This document shows, one piece after another, positions 1-11,900 of a stretch of 64,000 bases of DNA (positions within the stretch are counted from its first letter, which is position 1; each line of letters starts with the position of its first letter). The stretch is taken from positions 334,400 through 398,399 of the forward strand of contig ML978172.1 in assembly GCA_010015745.1 (NCBI GenBank), in the 5' to 3' direction. This DNA is from Setomelanomma holmii. Lineage: Eukaryota; Ascomycota; Dothideomycetes; Pleosporales; Phaeosphaeriaceae. The notes beneath the pieces were generated by a model. That model searched no databases, was not told the origin of the DNA, and saw only the letters and a list, made by a program, of their open reading frames with translations. Both the position numbers and the translations under genes were made by a program.

Positions 1-391
1 TTTCAGGTAGTGGTGGTGGAAATGGTTTTCCTGCGCCAAAGTTGGGCAACGGCTTCTTACTGTCCCTTGTCCTGCTCCTGAGACCTCCACCAACAGTCGT
101 ACTTTGTTGACTACGTTGTGTGTGTATCCGACTTAGTGCCGTAGGGTGTCGCTCAGCAAGTTCGCCTTCTGTGTCGCGCTGGGTCGCTACGCGAGACATG
201 TGCCCAGCTATGCGCTCAGCGTTCGAGGCGTCGGAGGATGTAGTCGAGGATGAACCACTGGACGAGTGCGTTGCGACTTGGGCGATTGGTTCATGATGTT
301 CTTCGAACTCCTTTTCTAGATTGGAGGAAGGGAACCGCGAGGGGCTGGCATCGCGTTCGTTCTTCTCGACATAGCGATCTTCGGCGTTCAT
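1..391 (-). CDS. MFS transporter, N-terminal fragment (partial, runs off window)
   Basis: The reading frame starts at the ATG complementary to 389-391 and stays open to the window edge, about 130 residues. The N-terminus is hydrophilic and Ser-rich, with acidic and His-rich patches. It ends in a Lys-Pro-Leu-Pro-Asn-Phe-Gly-Ala-Gly-Lys-Pro-Phe-Pro-Pro-Pro-Leu-Pro-Glu stretch. In fungal DHA1 transporters of the Tpo1/Flu1 type this motif comes just before the conserved acidic segment and TM1. The membrane segments lie outside the window, so substrate (polyamine or drug efflux) is family inference only. Because the coding region is cut, intron content is unknown. Confidence 0.72.
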   Translation of the reverse strand, partial: MNAEDRYVEKNERDASPSRFPSSNLEKEFEEHHEPIAQVATHSSSGSSSTTSSDASNAERIAGHMSRVATQRDTEGELAERHPTALSRIHTQRSQQSTTVGGGLRSRTRDSKKPLPNFGAGKPFPPPLPE

Positions 392-1598
392 GGTGACTGC
401 TTGGTGTCGCTACTCGACGATGCTGCAGGGAAATATCCTGGTTGTATAGACTATATGCGAGTGGTAGATCAATTAGGTGGTGTATGAGGCGAAAAGTATA
501 GCTTTGCGTCAGTGGCCGACCCTCCGTTCTAATTCCTGTGGCGCAGTGGAACGACTGCGGGTACCTCGGTCGGACAGTGAATGTTTATGTCCGACCAGTC
601 TTGAAAACAACGTTCCGAGGCGCAAACTTTGGCGCTCTGAAGCTGCGACTCGCTTTAAAGAGAAAGAGACGCTGGTAAGGCTATCATGGACACGCTGAAT
701 GTGCTGGAGATTGATCAGGCGTTCTTACGAGCTGCAGGTCGTGTAGGCGTTGCGCCCTGGTGACGTACGGCTCAATGGTTAAAGTTTTGTAGCTAAGCTT
801 TTCGAAGCCTCGGAACGTGGCTGCCGATCAACGCGAAACCCTCGGAGCTCGCCGCGGAGTGCAGCGACGGACGATTTTGTAACGAGTACGATCGGTTTTT
901 AAGGCGAGGTTTGTAACGGAAAAGTGACGCCTCGTACGAAGTAGTGCAGTAGTCGTAGGTCTAGACAGACAAGGACGGGAGCCAGCGCCCCGGGACATCC
1001 GCGAACGATCGAGAGTCAACAAGATGATACCGACACCCTCCATACTTATACACTTACAGTCGCAATATTGGATTTCGTCGTGCAGTATGCGACGATTGAT
1101 ATACTGTTTGCATCTAACCTATTCAGTGTCGCGATGTACTACAAGGGTGTGGAGATCATGCAGGTTCGCGCTGAATCAGCACTAAACTTCTGCTGACTGT
1201 ATACTCGCAACCAGGTGCCCGACATATTCTTTCGTTGTGATAGGTTTACCACGCAAATAGTAAATGTTGGTTAGACCACTCACCACATGACTAGTTGGGT
1301 GGCCGTAAAGTTTATTCGAACACCTGCAAGGAAGTGAGGTAGTCGCTAGCAGAGAAATATAGACGTGTACATTGGCATTAGCGTCACGAAGCGCACGGTC
1401 AACATTAGAGAGTATGGTGGGTGGAGCCCCGCGATGGGGCAAAGGCATATCTGCCGTGTCGTGTTTTTCCGTCTAGTATCCCCTCGTTAAGACGTGAATC
1501 CATAACCCAGCCATCCAGTCATTCGTCATGCATCGTGAGAGCGTCGCCTAGTGGAGTGTAGGCGTCCGCAAAGGTGGTTGAGAAGGTAATGAAAGACT
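392..1598. other. intergenic, no gene seen
   Basis: Only short ORFs of 60-100 codons without recognisable protein features occur on either strand. The part next to 391 should hold the promoter of the transporter. I see no RNA gene or repeat. Confidence 0.5.
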
Positions 1599-2560
1599 CT
1601 ACAACTTCTGCATGGCAACGACATCGGTGGACTGGACGTGGTCCTCATCCTCCTCAATCTTAGCCTGCAACTCGTCCAGCGAGACCTTGTCGTCCTCGAT
1701 GACAATGTTGAGTTGGAGCTTCTTGATACCGAAACCGACAGCGACCAGCTTGTGGCCACCCCAAACGAGACCGTCCTGCTCGATGGCCAAAACATTCTTG
1801 GTGAGCTCAGCCATGTCTGTCTCGTCATCTAATAGAACAATTAGCTTTGCTTCTCCACAAACCGACCAATGAGCACATACCCCATGGCTTGACGTCGAGT
1901 GTGACAATGGACTTGGCAGCAGGCTTGACCTTGCCGGCCTTCTTCTTGTTGTACTCGGCCAGACGCTCAGCCTTCAACTTCTCGGCTTCCGCGTCCTCCT
2001 CATCATCGCTGCCGAACAGGTCGACCTCATCGTCATCCTCCTCGGCCTCCTTCTCAGGCGCCTTCGCAGGGTTGATGGCGAGCTCGGAAGCCTCAGGGCC
2101 GTATGCGGTGAACTCCTTGGTTGGGTCACCAGGAAGAGTGTCGAACTCGCCCTCGAAAGTGAGGAGGTGGTTGTACCAGCGCCATGCGTATGGGTACTTC
2201 TCTGGTGCGGGAATCTGCTTGATCTGCTGGAAGACCTTGACGTCGGCCTGCGACGGAGAGTAGCTATGGGGTTGTCAGTGATGACTCGTCAGGGACTTCT
2301 GGAAAGAACAGTGACAATAAGGGTAAGATCAGAGGTGCGACAAGCGCTTGGGTTTGTATTCAGATAGCGGGGTCTTAAGCCGCCTCATTAACACGGACCA
2401 AATGTTCTCATCATGAAAATGGATGTGTGGTGCTGGAGGAAAACATGCGAAAGGGGAGTGTTGGTGGGGTAGCAACATACCCAACAACGTAGCTGCGGGT
2501 CTTGACCCAGTTGTTCAGGAGGGTGAGACCCGCATCGGAGATCAAATCGGTGAAGCCCAT
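1599..2560 (-). CDS. translation elongation factor 1 beta (eEF1B alpha subunit)
   Basis: This is the guanine-nucleotide exchange subunit that recharges eEF1A with GTP in the cytosol. Three exons read 2560-2481, 2263-1881 and 1828-1599 and join to 230 residues, normal for the family. The first intron is unusually long (217 nt) and follows codon 26; the second is 52 nt. The N-terminal GST-C-like part contains the segment [18 protein letters not shown] central acidic linker with the [15 protein letters not shown] motif follows. The catalytic EF1_GNE domain begins with KPWDDETDM, created across the second splice junction, and ends in DVVAMQKL. The correct motif at the junction fixes both splice sites. 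A long early intron is common in highly expressed fungal translation genes. Confidence 0.95.
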
Positions 2561-3016
2561 GGTTGCGATTGTGTCTGTATCGTGTATGGGGGTTTGGTGA
2601 GCGTAGTTGTGGTGTTGAAGGTTGGTGACTGTGAGGAGTTTTCGAGGAGATTGCGCCTCTAGGATTTATTGTTAGTGGCAGGGCCGTGCCTGCCGCGCCG
2701 AGACGCTAAGTGCTTTCACAGTCGACATGAACCGCGGCTACGACGCGAACCACAAGCATCTAACACGCGAAACGCGACCTCGACTGCTCACATATCTACT
2801 ACCTGACCACTTGCGACTGTCCCACATGTACTGGGATCCTATCATGGGCTTTGGGTTTGCACGGTGGGCTCGCAACGTGGTGGAATGACCTGGAAAAGTC
2901 TCGGAGCTTCGATTGTGCCTGTACCCACTCGCCGTCCATCTCGAACTCGAATATAATCATGCCTTCTGCATCTCAGATTCATTGACGTTTGCCCGTGCAT
3001 ACATATCGACAGCATC
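2561..3016. promoter_or_regulatory. divergent intergenic region between EF-1 beta and Hsp78
   Basis: About 450 bp separate the two start codons, so both promoters must lie here. I see no convincing TATA box, which fits housekeeping promoters. No other gene is visible. Confidence 0.4.
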
Positions 3017-5380
3017 ATGCTTACCAGTAGAACACAACTCGTCGCAAGACGCATCAGTCCATCAACACTCCGATCGCTTCCTATCCGCACTTCGCCGCCA
3101 TGTCTCCGCGCCGCGGTTGCATCGACACAAGCACAAAGCCTGGTGTGGCCGCTTGCCGCGATTCGAGAGTATGCAAGTGGACGACCGCATCCACCTGGTG
3201 GTACGCACCGCATGGACATGGGTGGCGGTGAAGAGAAGCCAGCATTAGAGCAATACGGTGTGGACCTGACACAACGGGCTCGAGATGGCAAGCTCGATCC
3301 TGTCATCGGACGAGACAGCGAGGTACAAAGGACCATACAAATACTGTCAAGACGAACGAAGAACAACCCAGTCCTTATAGGAAATGCTGGCACTGGAAAA
3401 ACTGCAATCCTCGAGGGCCTCGCACAGCGGATTGTAAGAGGAGAAGTACCGGAGTCCATCAAAGACAAGCGCGTCATAAGCTTAGACTTAGGATCTCTCA
3501 TCGCCGGCGCCAAGTATCGAGGTGATTTCGAAGAGCGATTGAAGAAAGTCTTGAAGGAGGTGGAGGAGGCTAAGAAGGGCGTGATACTTTTCGTCGATGA
3601 GCTACACACCCTGCTAGGTTTGGGCAAGGCAGAAGGAAGCATCGATGCGAGCAATCTACTGAAACCAGCATTGAGTCGTGGCGAGCTGCAACTTTGCGGA
3701 GCAACTACATTCAACGAATATCGACAAATTGAGAAGGACGCCGCTCTTGCGAGGCGCTTTCAGGCCATCGTAGTTAATGAGCCTACGGTCCAGGATACGA
3801 TCTCCATACTCCGAGGTATCAAAGAGCGATATGAAGTTCACCATGGGGTCCGCATCACAGACAACGCTCTCGTAGCTGCCGCATCGTACAGCAATCGATA
3901 CATCACCGACCGTTTCCTACCAGACAAGGCGATCGATCTGGTAGACGAAGCTGCCAGTGCGCTGCGACTTCAGCAGGAAAGCAAGCCGGACGCGATCCAG
4001 GAACTCGACCGGCAAATAATGACTATCCAAATCGAACTCGAATCGCTCCGCAAAGAAACCGACGTAGCCAGTAAGGAGCGTCGAGAACGATTGGAGCAGA
4101 CCCTGAAGAAGAAGCAAGACGAAGTTAAAGTGCTGAGTGAGAAATGGGACAAGGAGCGAGCCGAGCTCGAGGAGATTAAAAATGCCCAGGAGAACCTCGA
4201 GAAAGCTAAGCTAGAGCTGGAGATAGCTCGTCGACAGGGAAACTTTGCTAAAGCTGGCGAGCTTCAGTACAGCAGGATTCCAGAACTGGAGCAGAAGTTG
4301 CCCAAAGAAGGGGAGGCTGCAGCCGATGGCAACCGTCCGGACTCCTTGCTCCATGACTCGGTCAACGCAGACGATATTGCCTCTGTTGTTTCACGAACCA
4401 CAGGCATCCCGCTCTCGAAGCTGAACAGCGGTGAAGCAGAAAAGCTGATTCATATGGAAGATACGCTGCGCCAATTTGTGAAGGGCCAGGATGAGGCGCT
4501 CACGGCCGTGGCGAATGCCATTCGTCTGCAAAGAGCAGGACTGTCCGGCGAGAACAGACCCATCGCATCGTTCATGATGCTCGGCCCCACCGGCGTTGGA
4601 AAAACGGAGGTCTGCAAGCGACTTGCGGAGTACCTCTTCAGCACGCCACAAGCTGTCATTCGATTCGATATGAGCGAATTTAGCGAGAAGCACACAGTCT
4701 CGAGGCTCATCGGATCACCCGCCGGCTATGTTGGCTACGAGGATGCCGGCCAGCTTACTGAGGCAGTGCGACGAAAGCCATACGCCGTTCTTCTCTTCGA
4801 CGAGTGGGAGAAGGCTCACAAGGACATCTCAACGCTCCTGCTTCAGGTCCTCGATGAGGGCTTTCTTACGGACGCGCAAGGTCACAAGGTCGACTTCCGC
4901 AATACGATCATCGTCATGACCTCAAACCTCGGCGCTGATAACATTGTTGGAGACGACGCGCTTCATTCGGTTGACAAAGACTCCAGCGAAATCTCGGTCG
5001 GTGTACGTAGCGCCGTCATGGATGTTGTGGCTGCGACATATCCGCCCGAGTTCTTGAACCGTTTGGACGAGTTCATCATCTTCCGCCGTCTTTCTCGCGA
5101 GGCGCTCAGAGAGATTGTTGATATCAGGCTCAAAGAGCTGCAACAGCGCCTTGATGATCGTCGCATTGTTCTTGAATGTCCCGATGACGCGAAGCAATGG
5201 CTGTGCGACCGAGGCTACGATCCGAAGTTTGGGGCGCGACCGCTCAACCGGCTCATCGCACGAAAAATTGGCAACAGTCTGGCAGACAAGCTTATACGTG
5301 GTGAGATCCGGAGCGGCGACACAGCAAAGGTTGTCATCAAGCACGACCAGTCGGGTTTATATGTTGGCGTCGCGCATTGA
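3017..5380 (+). CDS. HSP78: mitochondrial Hsp78 / ClpB-type disaggregase
   Basis: Hexameric AAA+ unfoldase of the mitochondrial matrix that dissolves aggregates together with mitochondrial Hsp70. The single exon encodes 787 residues, close to the usual length. Residues 1-50 are rich in Arg, Ser and Ala and lack acidic residues, as expected of a matrix presequence; the ClpB N-domain is absent, as in Hsp78. NBD1 has Walker A GNAGTGKT (about 122-129) and Walker [10 protein letters not shown] (about 188-196). The Lys/Glu-rich coiled-coil middle domain covers about 320-430. NBD2 has Walker A GPTGVGKT (523-530) and a Walker B reading [10 protein letters not shown], with sensor-2 motif GARPLNR near the end. 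The ATG at 3017 gives the presequence and is preferred. Heat-shock control is expected but I did not locate elements. Confidence 0.96.
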   Translation: MLTSRTQLVARRISPSTLRSLPIRTSPPCLRAAVASTQAQSLVWPLAAIREYASGRPHPPGGTHRMDMGGGEEKPALEQYGVDLTQRARDGKLDPVIGRDSEVQRTIQILSRRTKNNPVLIGNAGTGKTAILEGLAQRIVRGEVPESIKDKRVISLDLGSLIAGAKYRGDFEERLKKVLKEVEEAKKGVILFVDELHTLLGLGKAEGSIDASNLLKPALSRGELQLCGATTFNEYRQIEKDAALARRFQAIVVNEPTVQDTISILRGIKERYEVHHGVRITDNALVAAASYSNRYITDRFLPDKAIDLVDEAASALRLQQESKPDAIQELDRQIMTIQIELESLRKETDVASKERRERLEQTLKKKQDEVKVLSEKWDKERAELEEIKNAQENLEKAKLELEIARRQGNFAKAGELQYSRIPELEQKLPKEGEAAADGNRPDSLLHDSVNADDIASVVSRTTGIPLSKLNSGEAEKLIHMEDTLRQFVKGQDEALTAVANAIRLQRAGLSGENRPIASFMMLGPTGVGKTEVCKRLAEYLFSTPQAVIRFDMSEFSEKHTVSRLIGSPAGYVGYEDAGQLTEAVRRKPYAVLLFDEWEKAHKDISTLLLQVLDEGFLTDAQGHKVDFRNTIIVMTSNLGADNIVGDDALHSVDKDSSEISVGVRSAVMDVVAATYPPEFLNRLDEFIIFRRLSREALREIVDIRLKELQQRLDDRRIVLECPDDAKQWLCDRGYDPKFGARPLNRLIARKIGNSLADKLIRGEIRSGDTAKVVIKHDQSGLYVGVAH

Positions 5381-5716
5381 GCAACGAGATTGAACGATTT
5401 ATGATGGTATGAATGTACATAAGTTGCTGTACTTCTACTGTACATTATTGGCACCTGGTTTTGTAAGTTAGCTCCTCTTTGAGACACCAGAATAATGTCT
5501 TCACTTCACTCATCCTCTGCATGCTTGCTGCGCCTTGCATCGTCTACAGCAAGTCGAAGTCGTGATGTTCACTTCATGTCTGCGTATCCTTCAGTAAGCG
5601 GAAGGCACGCGTCCAAGACGCGCTGAGTCGTGCCTTCTTCACACGATACGTCACAATCTTCGTGTCTCTCATCCTCACTCGCTTCAGTCCCCCTCACACT
5701 TGCAATCAAGATCGAG
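5381..5716. other. intergenic, Hsp78 3' end and MSH5 promoter
   Basis: Short spacer between same-strand genes. A frame in phase with MSH5 is open from 5630, but it starts with GTG, so the first ATG at 5717 is used. Confidence 0.4.
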
Positions 5717-8700
5717 ATGGCGTGCAAAGCACCCCTTAAGATACCCTTCCGCCACAAGAGCAGCGATCGCAGCAATACCTCCACCCGCAGCGTCGCTTCT
5801 TCTCGCAGCAAGAACTATCGTCGCAAGTCTGGCACCAGCCGCTCCTCTCGATCAGCATCGACAGCAACACCAGGACCTTCACGTATTCTTCCGCAGCATT
5901 CGCGGTCACGGCGAGGCCCTCCTGTTGACGACAGCACTTCGACACATGAGCGTACAGATTTGGAAGGCGATGACGACACACTCAACGAGGTCATCATGGC
6001 TGTCGATATGACGCTGAAGGGCACTGTGGGTTGTTGCTATTATGTTGCGAGGGATGAAAAGATGTATTTCATGGAGGACATCGTCGTAGGCGACGTTGAT
6101 ATCGTCGACACACTGAGAACGTTTATCGACCCAACGGTCATCCTAGTCTCGACAAAGATTGACGATGCAGTCATCGATCGATTCGATCCCGAAGCGAAGA
6201 GCGGCGCATGTAACGGCTGCGACAACGACCAGTTTCGTCTGCCATTTTCTCTAGAGGTAAGACCGCCGAGTGAGTTCTATTATGATACAGCCAGGAGCAA
6301 GCTCGTGAACTTGCAACTGGGTGAAGAGAATGGCACGCGAGTCAACTTCAACGTTCCCGGTGAACTTGCTGCGGTAGATCACATCGACAATGATGACAAT
6401 GCGGCTAGACAACAAGGGCAACTGCTTCGCCTTGCTGGGCGGATCGACATTGAAAGTCGTGTTACAGTCAGTTGCCATAACGTACGATCCCTTGACTTTG
6501 CTGATATGTGTGTAGGTCGGATGTGCTGGAGCTCTGATTTCCTACCTGCAACGACGTCGTGCCGCAGCATATCTTCCTGGAGACGATAATGCACAATTTA
6601 TGTTTCGCGTGTCCGTCCTAGAAATGTTCACCCTGCGCGACACGATGTTTGTCAATGCCGATACTCTTCATTCATTACAAATTTTGGGTGCAGAGTCCCA
6701 CCCGCACTCACACAACCGCGGGCCTACCAAAGCAAACGCTGGTGCCAAAGAGGGTCTCTCCGTGTATGGTCTGTTCCATCACCTAGCTCGTACACCACAA
6801 GGGCGCTTCCTCCTCCGCCAGCAATTTCTTCGTCCAAGTCTGGATGTCGATATAATCAATGAACGGCTGATCACGGTGGGCACTCTGTTGCGTCCCGAGA
6901 ATGATTCAGCCTTTGAGGCACTTGTGAGCATCATGAAGAGTGTTGGAAACATGCGCGTCATGATTATCAGCCTCAGAAAGGGAACTGGTGGTTCGACGAG
7001 GGGCAAAGGCGGAGTCTCGCGAAGTGTGTGGTCAACTGTCCGAGGAGTCAGTAAGCTCCCACAGCCCTTCTTGACACATGCCACTGATGCAGTACTTAGT
7101 TTGCGTTCCACTGCCTGAGGATCAAGGACACTCTGCAAGAACTTATAGGTGGAGAACATCTTACGATAAAGAACAAGGTACGAGCAATGCGAGAAGTGCC
7201 AACTCTTGTTCAGCAGTGATTGATTGGGTCAGATCTTCGAGAAGTTCGAGGGTTTTCATCTTGCCCAAGTCGGGCGCAGAATTAGCGAAACCGTGGACCT
7301 TGAAAAATCGTCAGAGGAGCAACGAACGGTTATCCTACCAGAGGTCGACGAGGAGTTAGACCACTTGAAAAGAACACTGGATGGCCTGGATTCTTTGCTC
7401 AACCAAGTTGCTGCAAAGCTGTCAGAGAAATTGCCCTCGGACCTCCAGGCATCACTGAACGTCATCTACTTCCCGCAGATTGGCTTCCTAGTCACAGTTC
7501 CGATCGACCCTAAGACTGGGGACGCTGTATATTCTGGTAACTTTGACAGTCCCTGGGAGCAAATGTTTACGACCGAAGTACAAGTCTATTTCAAGACGAG
7601 TGAGATGCGCGAAATGGACGACCATTTTGGCGATGTTTACGGCATCATCTCTGATCGTGAGATCGAGATCAGCCACGAGCTGGCTCAGTATGTGCTCCAA
7701 TACGAGCAGCTGCTGACGACTTGCTCCGATATATGCGGAGAGCTGGACAGCCTATTAGCCTTAGCACAAGGCGCGAAGCTCTACAACCTATGCCGCCCTC
7801 AACTTACGCTCGACAATGTCATTGACATTAAAGGCGGGCGCCACATCCTCCAGGAACTCACAGTCTCTTCTTTCGTGCCAAACAATACAATTCTCGTTGG
7901 TGGACTGGGAGATAGCACATCGACAGGAAGCTATGAGAAGACAAGCTCTCCAGAAGGGCGTACCAACGAAGATCTGCACGGTCCAAGTATGCTGGTCCTG
8001 ACCGGGCCTAACTACTCCGGAAAGAGCGTGTACCTCAAACAGGTCGCTTTGATAGTCTTCATGGCACACGTTGGAAGCTTTGTGCCAGCACAGAGCGCTC
8101 GCATAGGTCTGACTGACAAGATCCTATCCAGGGTAACGACCCGCGAGACGGTGTCCCGCATGCAAAGCGCCTTCATGCTGGATCTGCAGCAAATATCACT
8201 CGCTTTGAGTCTAGCAACACGAAGGAGTCTGCTTATCATCGACGAGTTCGGAAAGGGCACAGACTCCAGTGATGGAGCGGGGTTGGCCTGCGCAGTGATG
8301 AACCATCTGCTGAACTTGGGCTCCGAGAGACCCAAGGTAGTCGGCGCCACACATTTCCATGGTAAAGAGTACAATCTTGTACATGCTTCAAGCACCACTA
8401 ACATACGACAGAGATATTTGAGATGGGTTTTCTCAAGGAGAGTCCCGCGCTGGGCTTTGGCCACATGGAAATTCGAGTCGATACAGATGCTTCAGAAGTG
8501 AACGATCAAATCACGTACCTCTACAAGTTAGTCCGTGCATGAACCGGTCGGCTTCGGACTATGCTGACCGTACGAAGTTTCGAAACAGGGCGCAGTACCT
8601 CCAGCTTCGGTACATGGTGGGGTTAACAGACAATTCCTGCTGGTCCAATGCTGACGAAACACAGCTGCGCCGCTATGAACGGAGTTCCACCAGAAATTGT

Positions 8701-8958
8701 GCAGCGTGCGGAGGACCTGATTTTGCTCAGTCTACAAGGAGAAGACCTGGTAGCTGCATGTTGTCAAATGCCCGAAGATGAAGTAGCCGAGATGGAAGAA
8801 GCAGTAAGTGAGGTTACTGCAACCGTTGCGCCATCTGATGTGAGGTTTAGGAACAAACTGCCCATGACTTCCTGGAGGCTGATGTTTCGAACAATCCTGA
8901 GGTCACACTCGCGGACATATTGACGGTCTCTACCACAACAGGCTCAAGGCGGTCATAG
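5717..8958 (+). CDS. MSH5: meiotic MutS homologue MSH5
   Basis: MSH5 pairs with MSH4 to stabilise Holliday-type intermediates and promote meiotic crossovers; it does not do mismatch repair. Eight exons join to about 962 residues, with introns at 6467-6515, 7047-7099, 7178-7232, 8362-8411, 8527-8577, 8617-8664 and 8804-8850. Junction peptides that support this include RVT/VGCAGALISYLQRR, KNK/IFEKFEGFHLAQVG, THFH/EIFEMGFLKESPALG and SSFGTC/CAAMNGVPPEIV. The ATPase domain has Walker A GPNYSGKS, then SRMQSAFMLDL and Walker B LLIIDEFGKGTDSSDG. The Ser/Arg-rich N-terminus of roughly 80 residues is variable in the family. All exons are in phase with no internal stop, so the gene looks intact and a functional meiotic pathway is likely. 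Confidence 0.92.
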
Positions 8959-11900
8959 CTGCGATGTTCATGTCCACACGCACGGCTCGTAGGCCACTGT
9001 ATTGAGGGTCGATCATCTCCAGGTAAGGCATAAGCTTGAGATTCACCCAGCATATACCTGATAATATGTACCCCATTAGAGTCCAACCAGCAGAAATCAG
9101 AGCTGGCCTGCGTCTACCGTCAAATATGTGAAGCTACCATTGGTTGCTGTAGCTGGGATAGCATGCAAGACTGAGGCACAACGACGACGGCCACCTCGGC
9201 CATCGAGCGTGAACGGTCTGTCAGCTGGGCAAGCTTCTCTTGAGCATGCTGGAGACGTGCTCACCCTTGTAGATCTTCAATGTGATATACACCGTGTACC
9301 CACCTCACCAATTGTTATACGGAGCCAACCGAACATTTCGATCGTCTGTCAGACCTGTCGGGCACTTGATTACCGCTAGTTCACGAGAGTTATGCTTTGC
9401 TCTTACACTGCATCAATGCAGTCTCGGGAAGATCAAACCTTGCATTAACGAGCATCAACCAGACATATCGTTTGCGTGGGGCCTAAAATCGAGATCACGA
9501 TTCGTGATACAAGAATGCTCCGCGCAAGATAGATGAGGGATCACCGCCGGTCCTACGGTTCCACACGTGAATTCGTCCGGGGTGAGATATATGAGCCGAC
9601 CACCCCGCCCTTACTGCAGTGCTTCATTCGCCATTTTTCTGGCTCAGCTCCGCGACCACCAGCCTTCACATGAGGCTGCGACACAAGCCTATGTGACGAG
9701 TGTTAACCACCACGACTAGCTCTTTCATTCCTTTTTACACGCATCCCCTTGCTCTCATCCATCCAAAGAGCACGCTTCTATTTGAGCTCGTTGGGGTTTT
9801 CGGTCTCCTGTACCGTAGCTGCCGACCTACGCTGACCGTGACCAATTAGCGTACCAGTCGATGAGAGTCGTTCTTCGACCTCATCCATTGTCCAATGTTT
9901 CGGCCACAGCAGCTCAACCTTTCGCATATTAGGAAGACCTGGTCAATCCGACGCGCCATCGCGGATCCACTTCGGTGAATCTCGACTCCATGCTAGAAGG
10001 GATGACTGATCGACACGATCTCCACACCTCGGAGAGCGAAGATAGACAAGGACGTGGTGCATAACGCTCAGCATTGGAAAAGATGTCAGCAATTATCTCT
10101 GAGAACAGCCTGACGCTCGAGCACCTGTCACTGCAGTCCTCCAAACGAGTGTCCCAGCCTCCGCTTTGTGACGGATCCTGCCCGGTGCCCTCACCTCAAC
10201 GCCGGTTAGGGCTGCAGCGTCATCAGAAACCTGGCGGCCTCGCACTGTGGACCAAGAAATCTGAATCTCTAAGCAGCAGCACTTTCCATCGGAGTTACCT
10301 TCTATAGTGAGGTCGACAAGTGCCAATAGCTCTGAGACAGTACTTTGTCGCGGTCACTTGAGCTACCAAAGCCTACCAGACGGCGCGGCCGCTGCTTCGA
10401 CCGGGTTACACGCGCATAGCCGACATGCCGCCGATGCTCATGAGCAGTCGGGCACATCTCGGAAGATGATAATGTCGCACCCTTCACAAGCGCATCCTTC
10501 CAGATGCGAAGTATCTTACCAACCCGGCAATGAACCCGCGAAGGTCTAGGAGGTCTAGCATGACGCATCGAGGCTTTCAAGAAACGAAGCTGCTTTCTAG
10601 CGACTTTGAGAAAGCATCCAACACCGAAGCGTTAGGAGCTCAATTACTTTAGAAGACAGCGTGATAGAGCGTTGCGGGTTACTTACTCATGATAGGGTAT
10701 GAGAGACCTCGACGCCTTAGCCGCCTGCGAAAACCTCCGGGGTACCTTGCGCCTGCTTTCGGTCTCCGAACAACATGAGTTGATCGTCAGCACTGTGGGT
10801 TGTCTCTATGCTGTCGCAGGTCGTATGTACTGTGTCGTGGACGCGCGCTGCGTGGACAGCTCCACCCGTGCTGAACACCACGGCCTGTGCTCACGCCACG
10901 CACGCGGCACGCTCGTTATGTTGGCGCAGGGTCAGTCACTGCCGCTCTCCAGTGACAGGACAGATACGGCCCACGCGACGGTGGAGCATGTGCCAAAGAA
11001 AAGCCTTCATTGGACCCCTCGTAGACAAAGTCCACTCATGCTGGAGCTGTTCAAACATACCCCACGACACATGGGGCAGAACATGGTGCAAGCACAAGTG
11101 ACGAGCGGGCTGGAGACTTGCGCAGCAGGATTGCGTCTGCGAAGTATGAAAAGAGAGGGGTAACAAGAAGATGTTGCCCATGGCAGCCTCGATCGAACTC
11201 GCGAGCCGCAGATGGACGGGCTGTAACACGCACGCTCTGGCCATCGGGACCATTCCTTGATGGGCCTTCTGCTATACCGGAGTACCACAAAACCATCTTG
11301 AAATTCATCACAACCTTCGTGTAGAGCGAAGCTGAGGGTATTGAATTGGTTGAAGGGCTGCGAGCAAAAGTCAAAGCTCCATCTGATTGCGTGTTGTCGG
11401 CCCCCTCCTCCATTATTCCCGTTCGGCTGTGAGTGATACAACAGCGCACGACCCGCTGATCAAAGCGCAACTTCCATCTTGATCATCCACAATGATGATC
11501 ATGGTGCGAGTACTTGTCGCTGCTGGGCAAAATCATCAAGTCTTCCCTGCGAAAATTCCACGTTGTTTCAAGGGGCCCACGCAATCGATCCCTGCACCCG
11601 CCACTACGGATGGCGTGGTTAAACTAGAGTCCAACTCCAATTCCTGCCAGGTTCTGCTCGGCGACAGTACTTTCCGGGCATGACGATGCGCGTCCACCTT
11701 CCTCAGATCAGAGACATGTACATGCGCCGGTACGGTTTACACGTTCATCACGTACACATTCGGATTCGAGGGTACAGGCCATACATATCCCGCGCTCTGA
11801 TCATCGCCACAAATCGTGGCGTCTTTAGCGACTCAACTCGGCACTCGAATCCATCCACAGCTAGGGCCGCAATAGGTTCCCCTCATCTTTGAGGCACGAT

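Noticed and set aside
2842..3714. 290-codon minus-strand ORF across the Hsp78 5' half
   Set aside because: It is antisense to the well-supported Hsp78 frame and shows no domain; open by codon bias of the opposite strand.
5630..5716. Longer N-terminus of MSH5
   Set aside because: The open frame begins with GTG, not ATG, and the added residues show no conserved feature.
10699..11163. 154-codon ORF in the gene-poor block
   Set aside because: Irregular composition with scattered Cys and His, no recognisable motif, and a similar-length open frame on the opposite strand.
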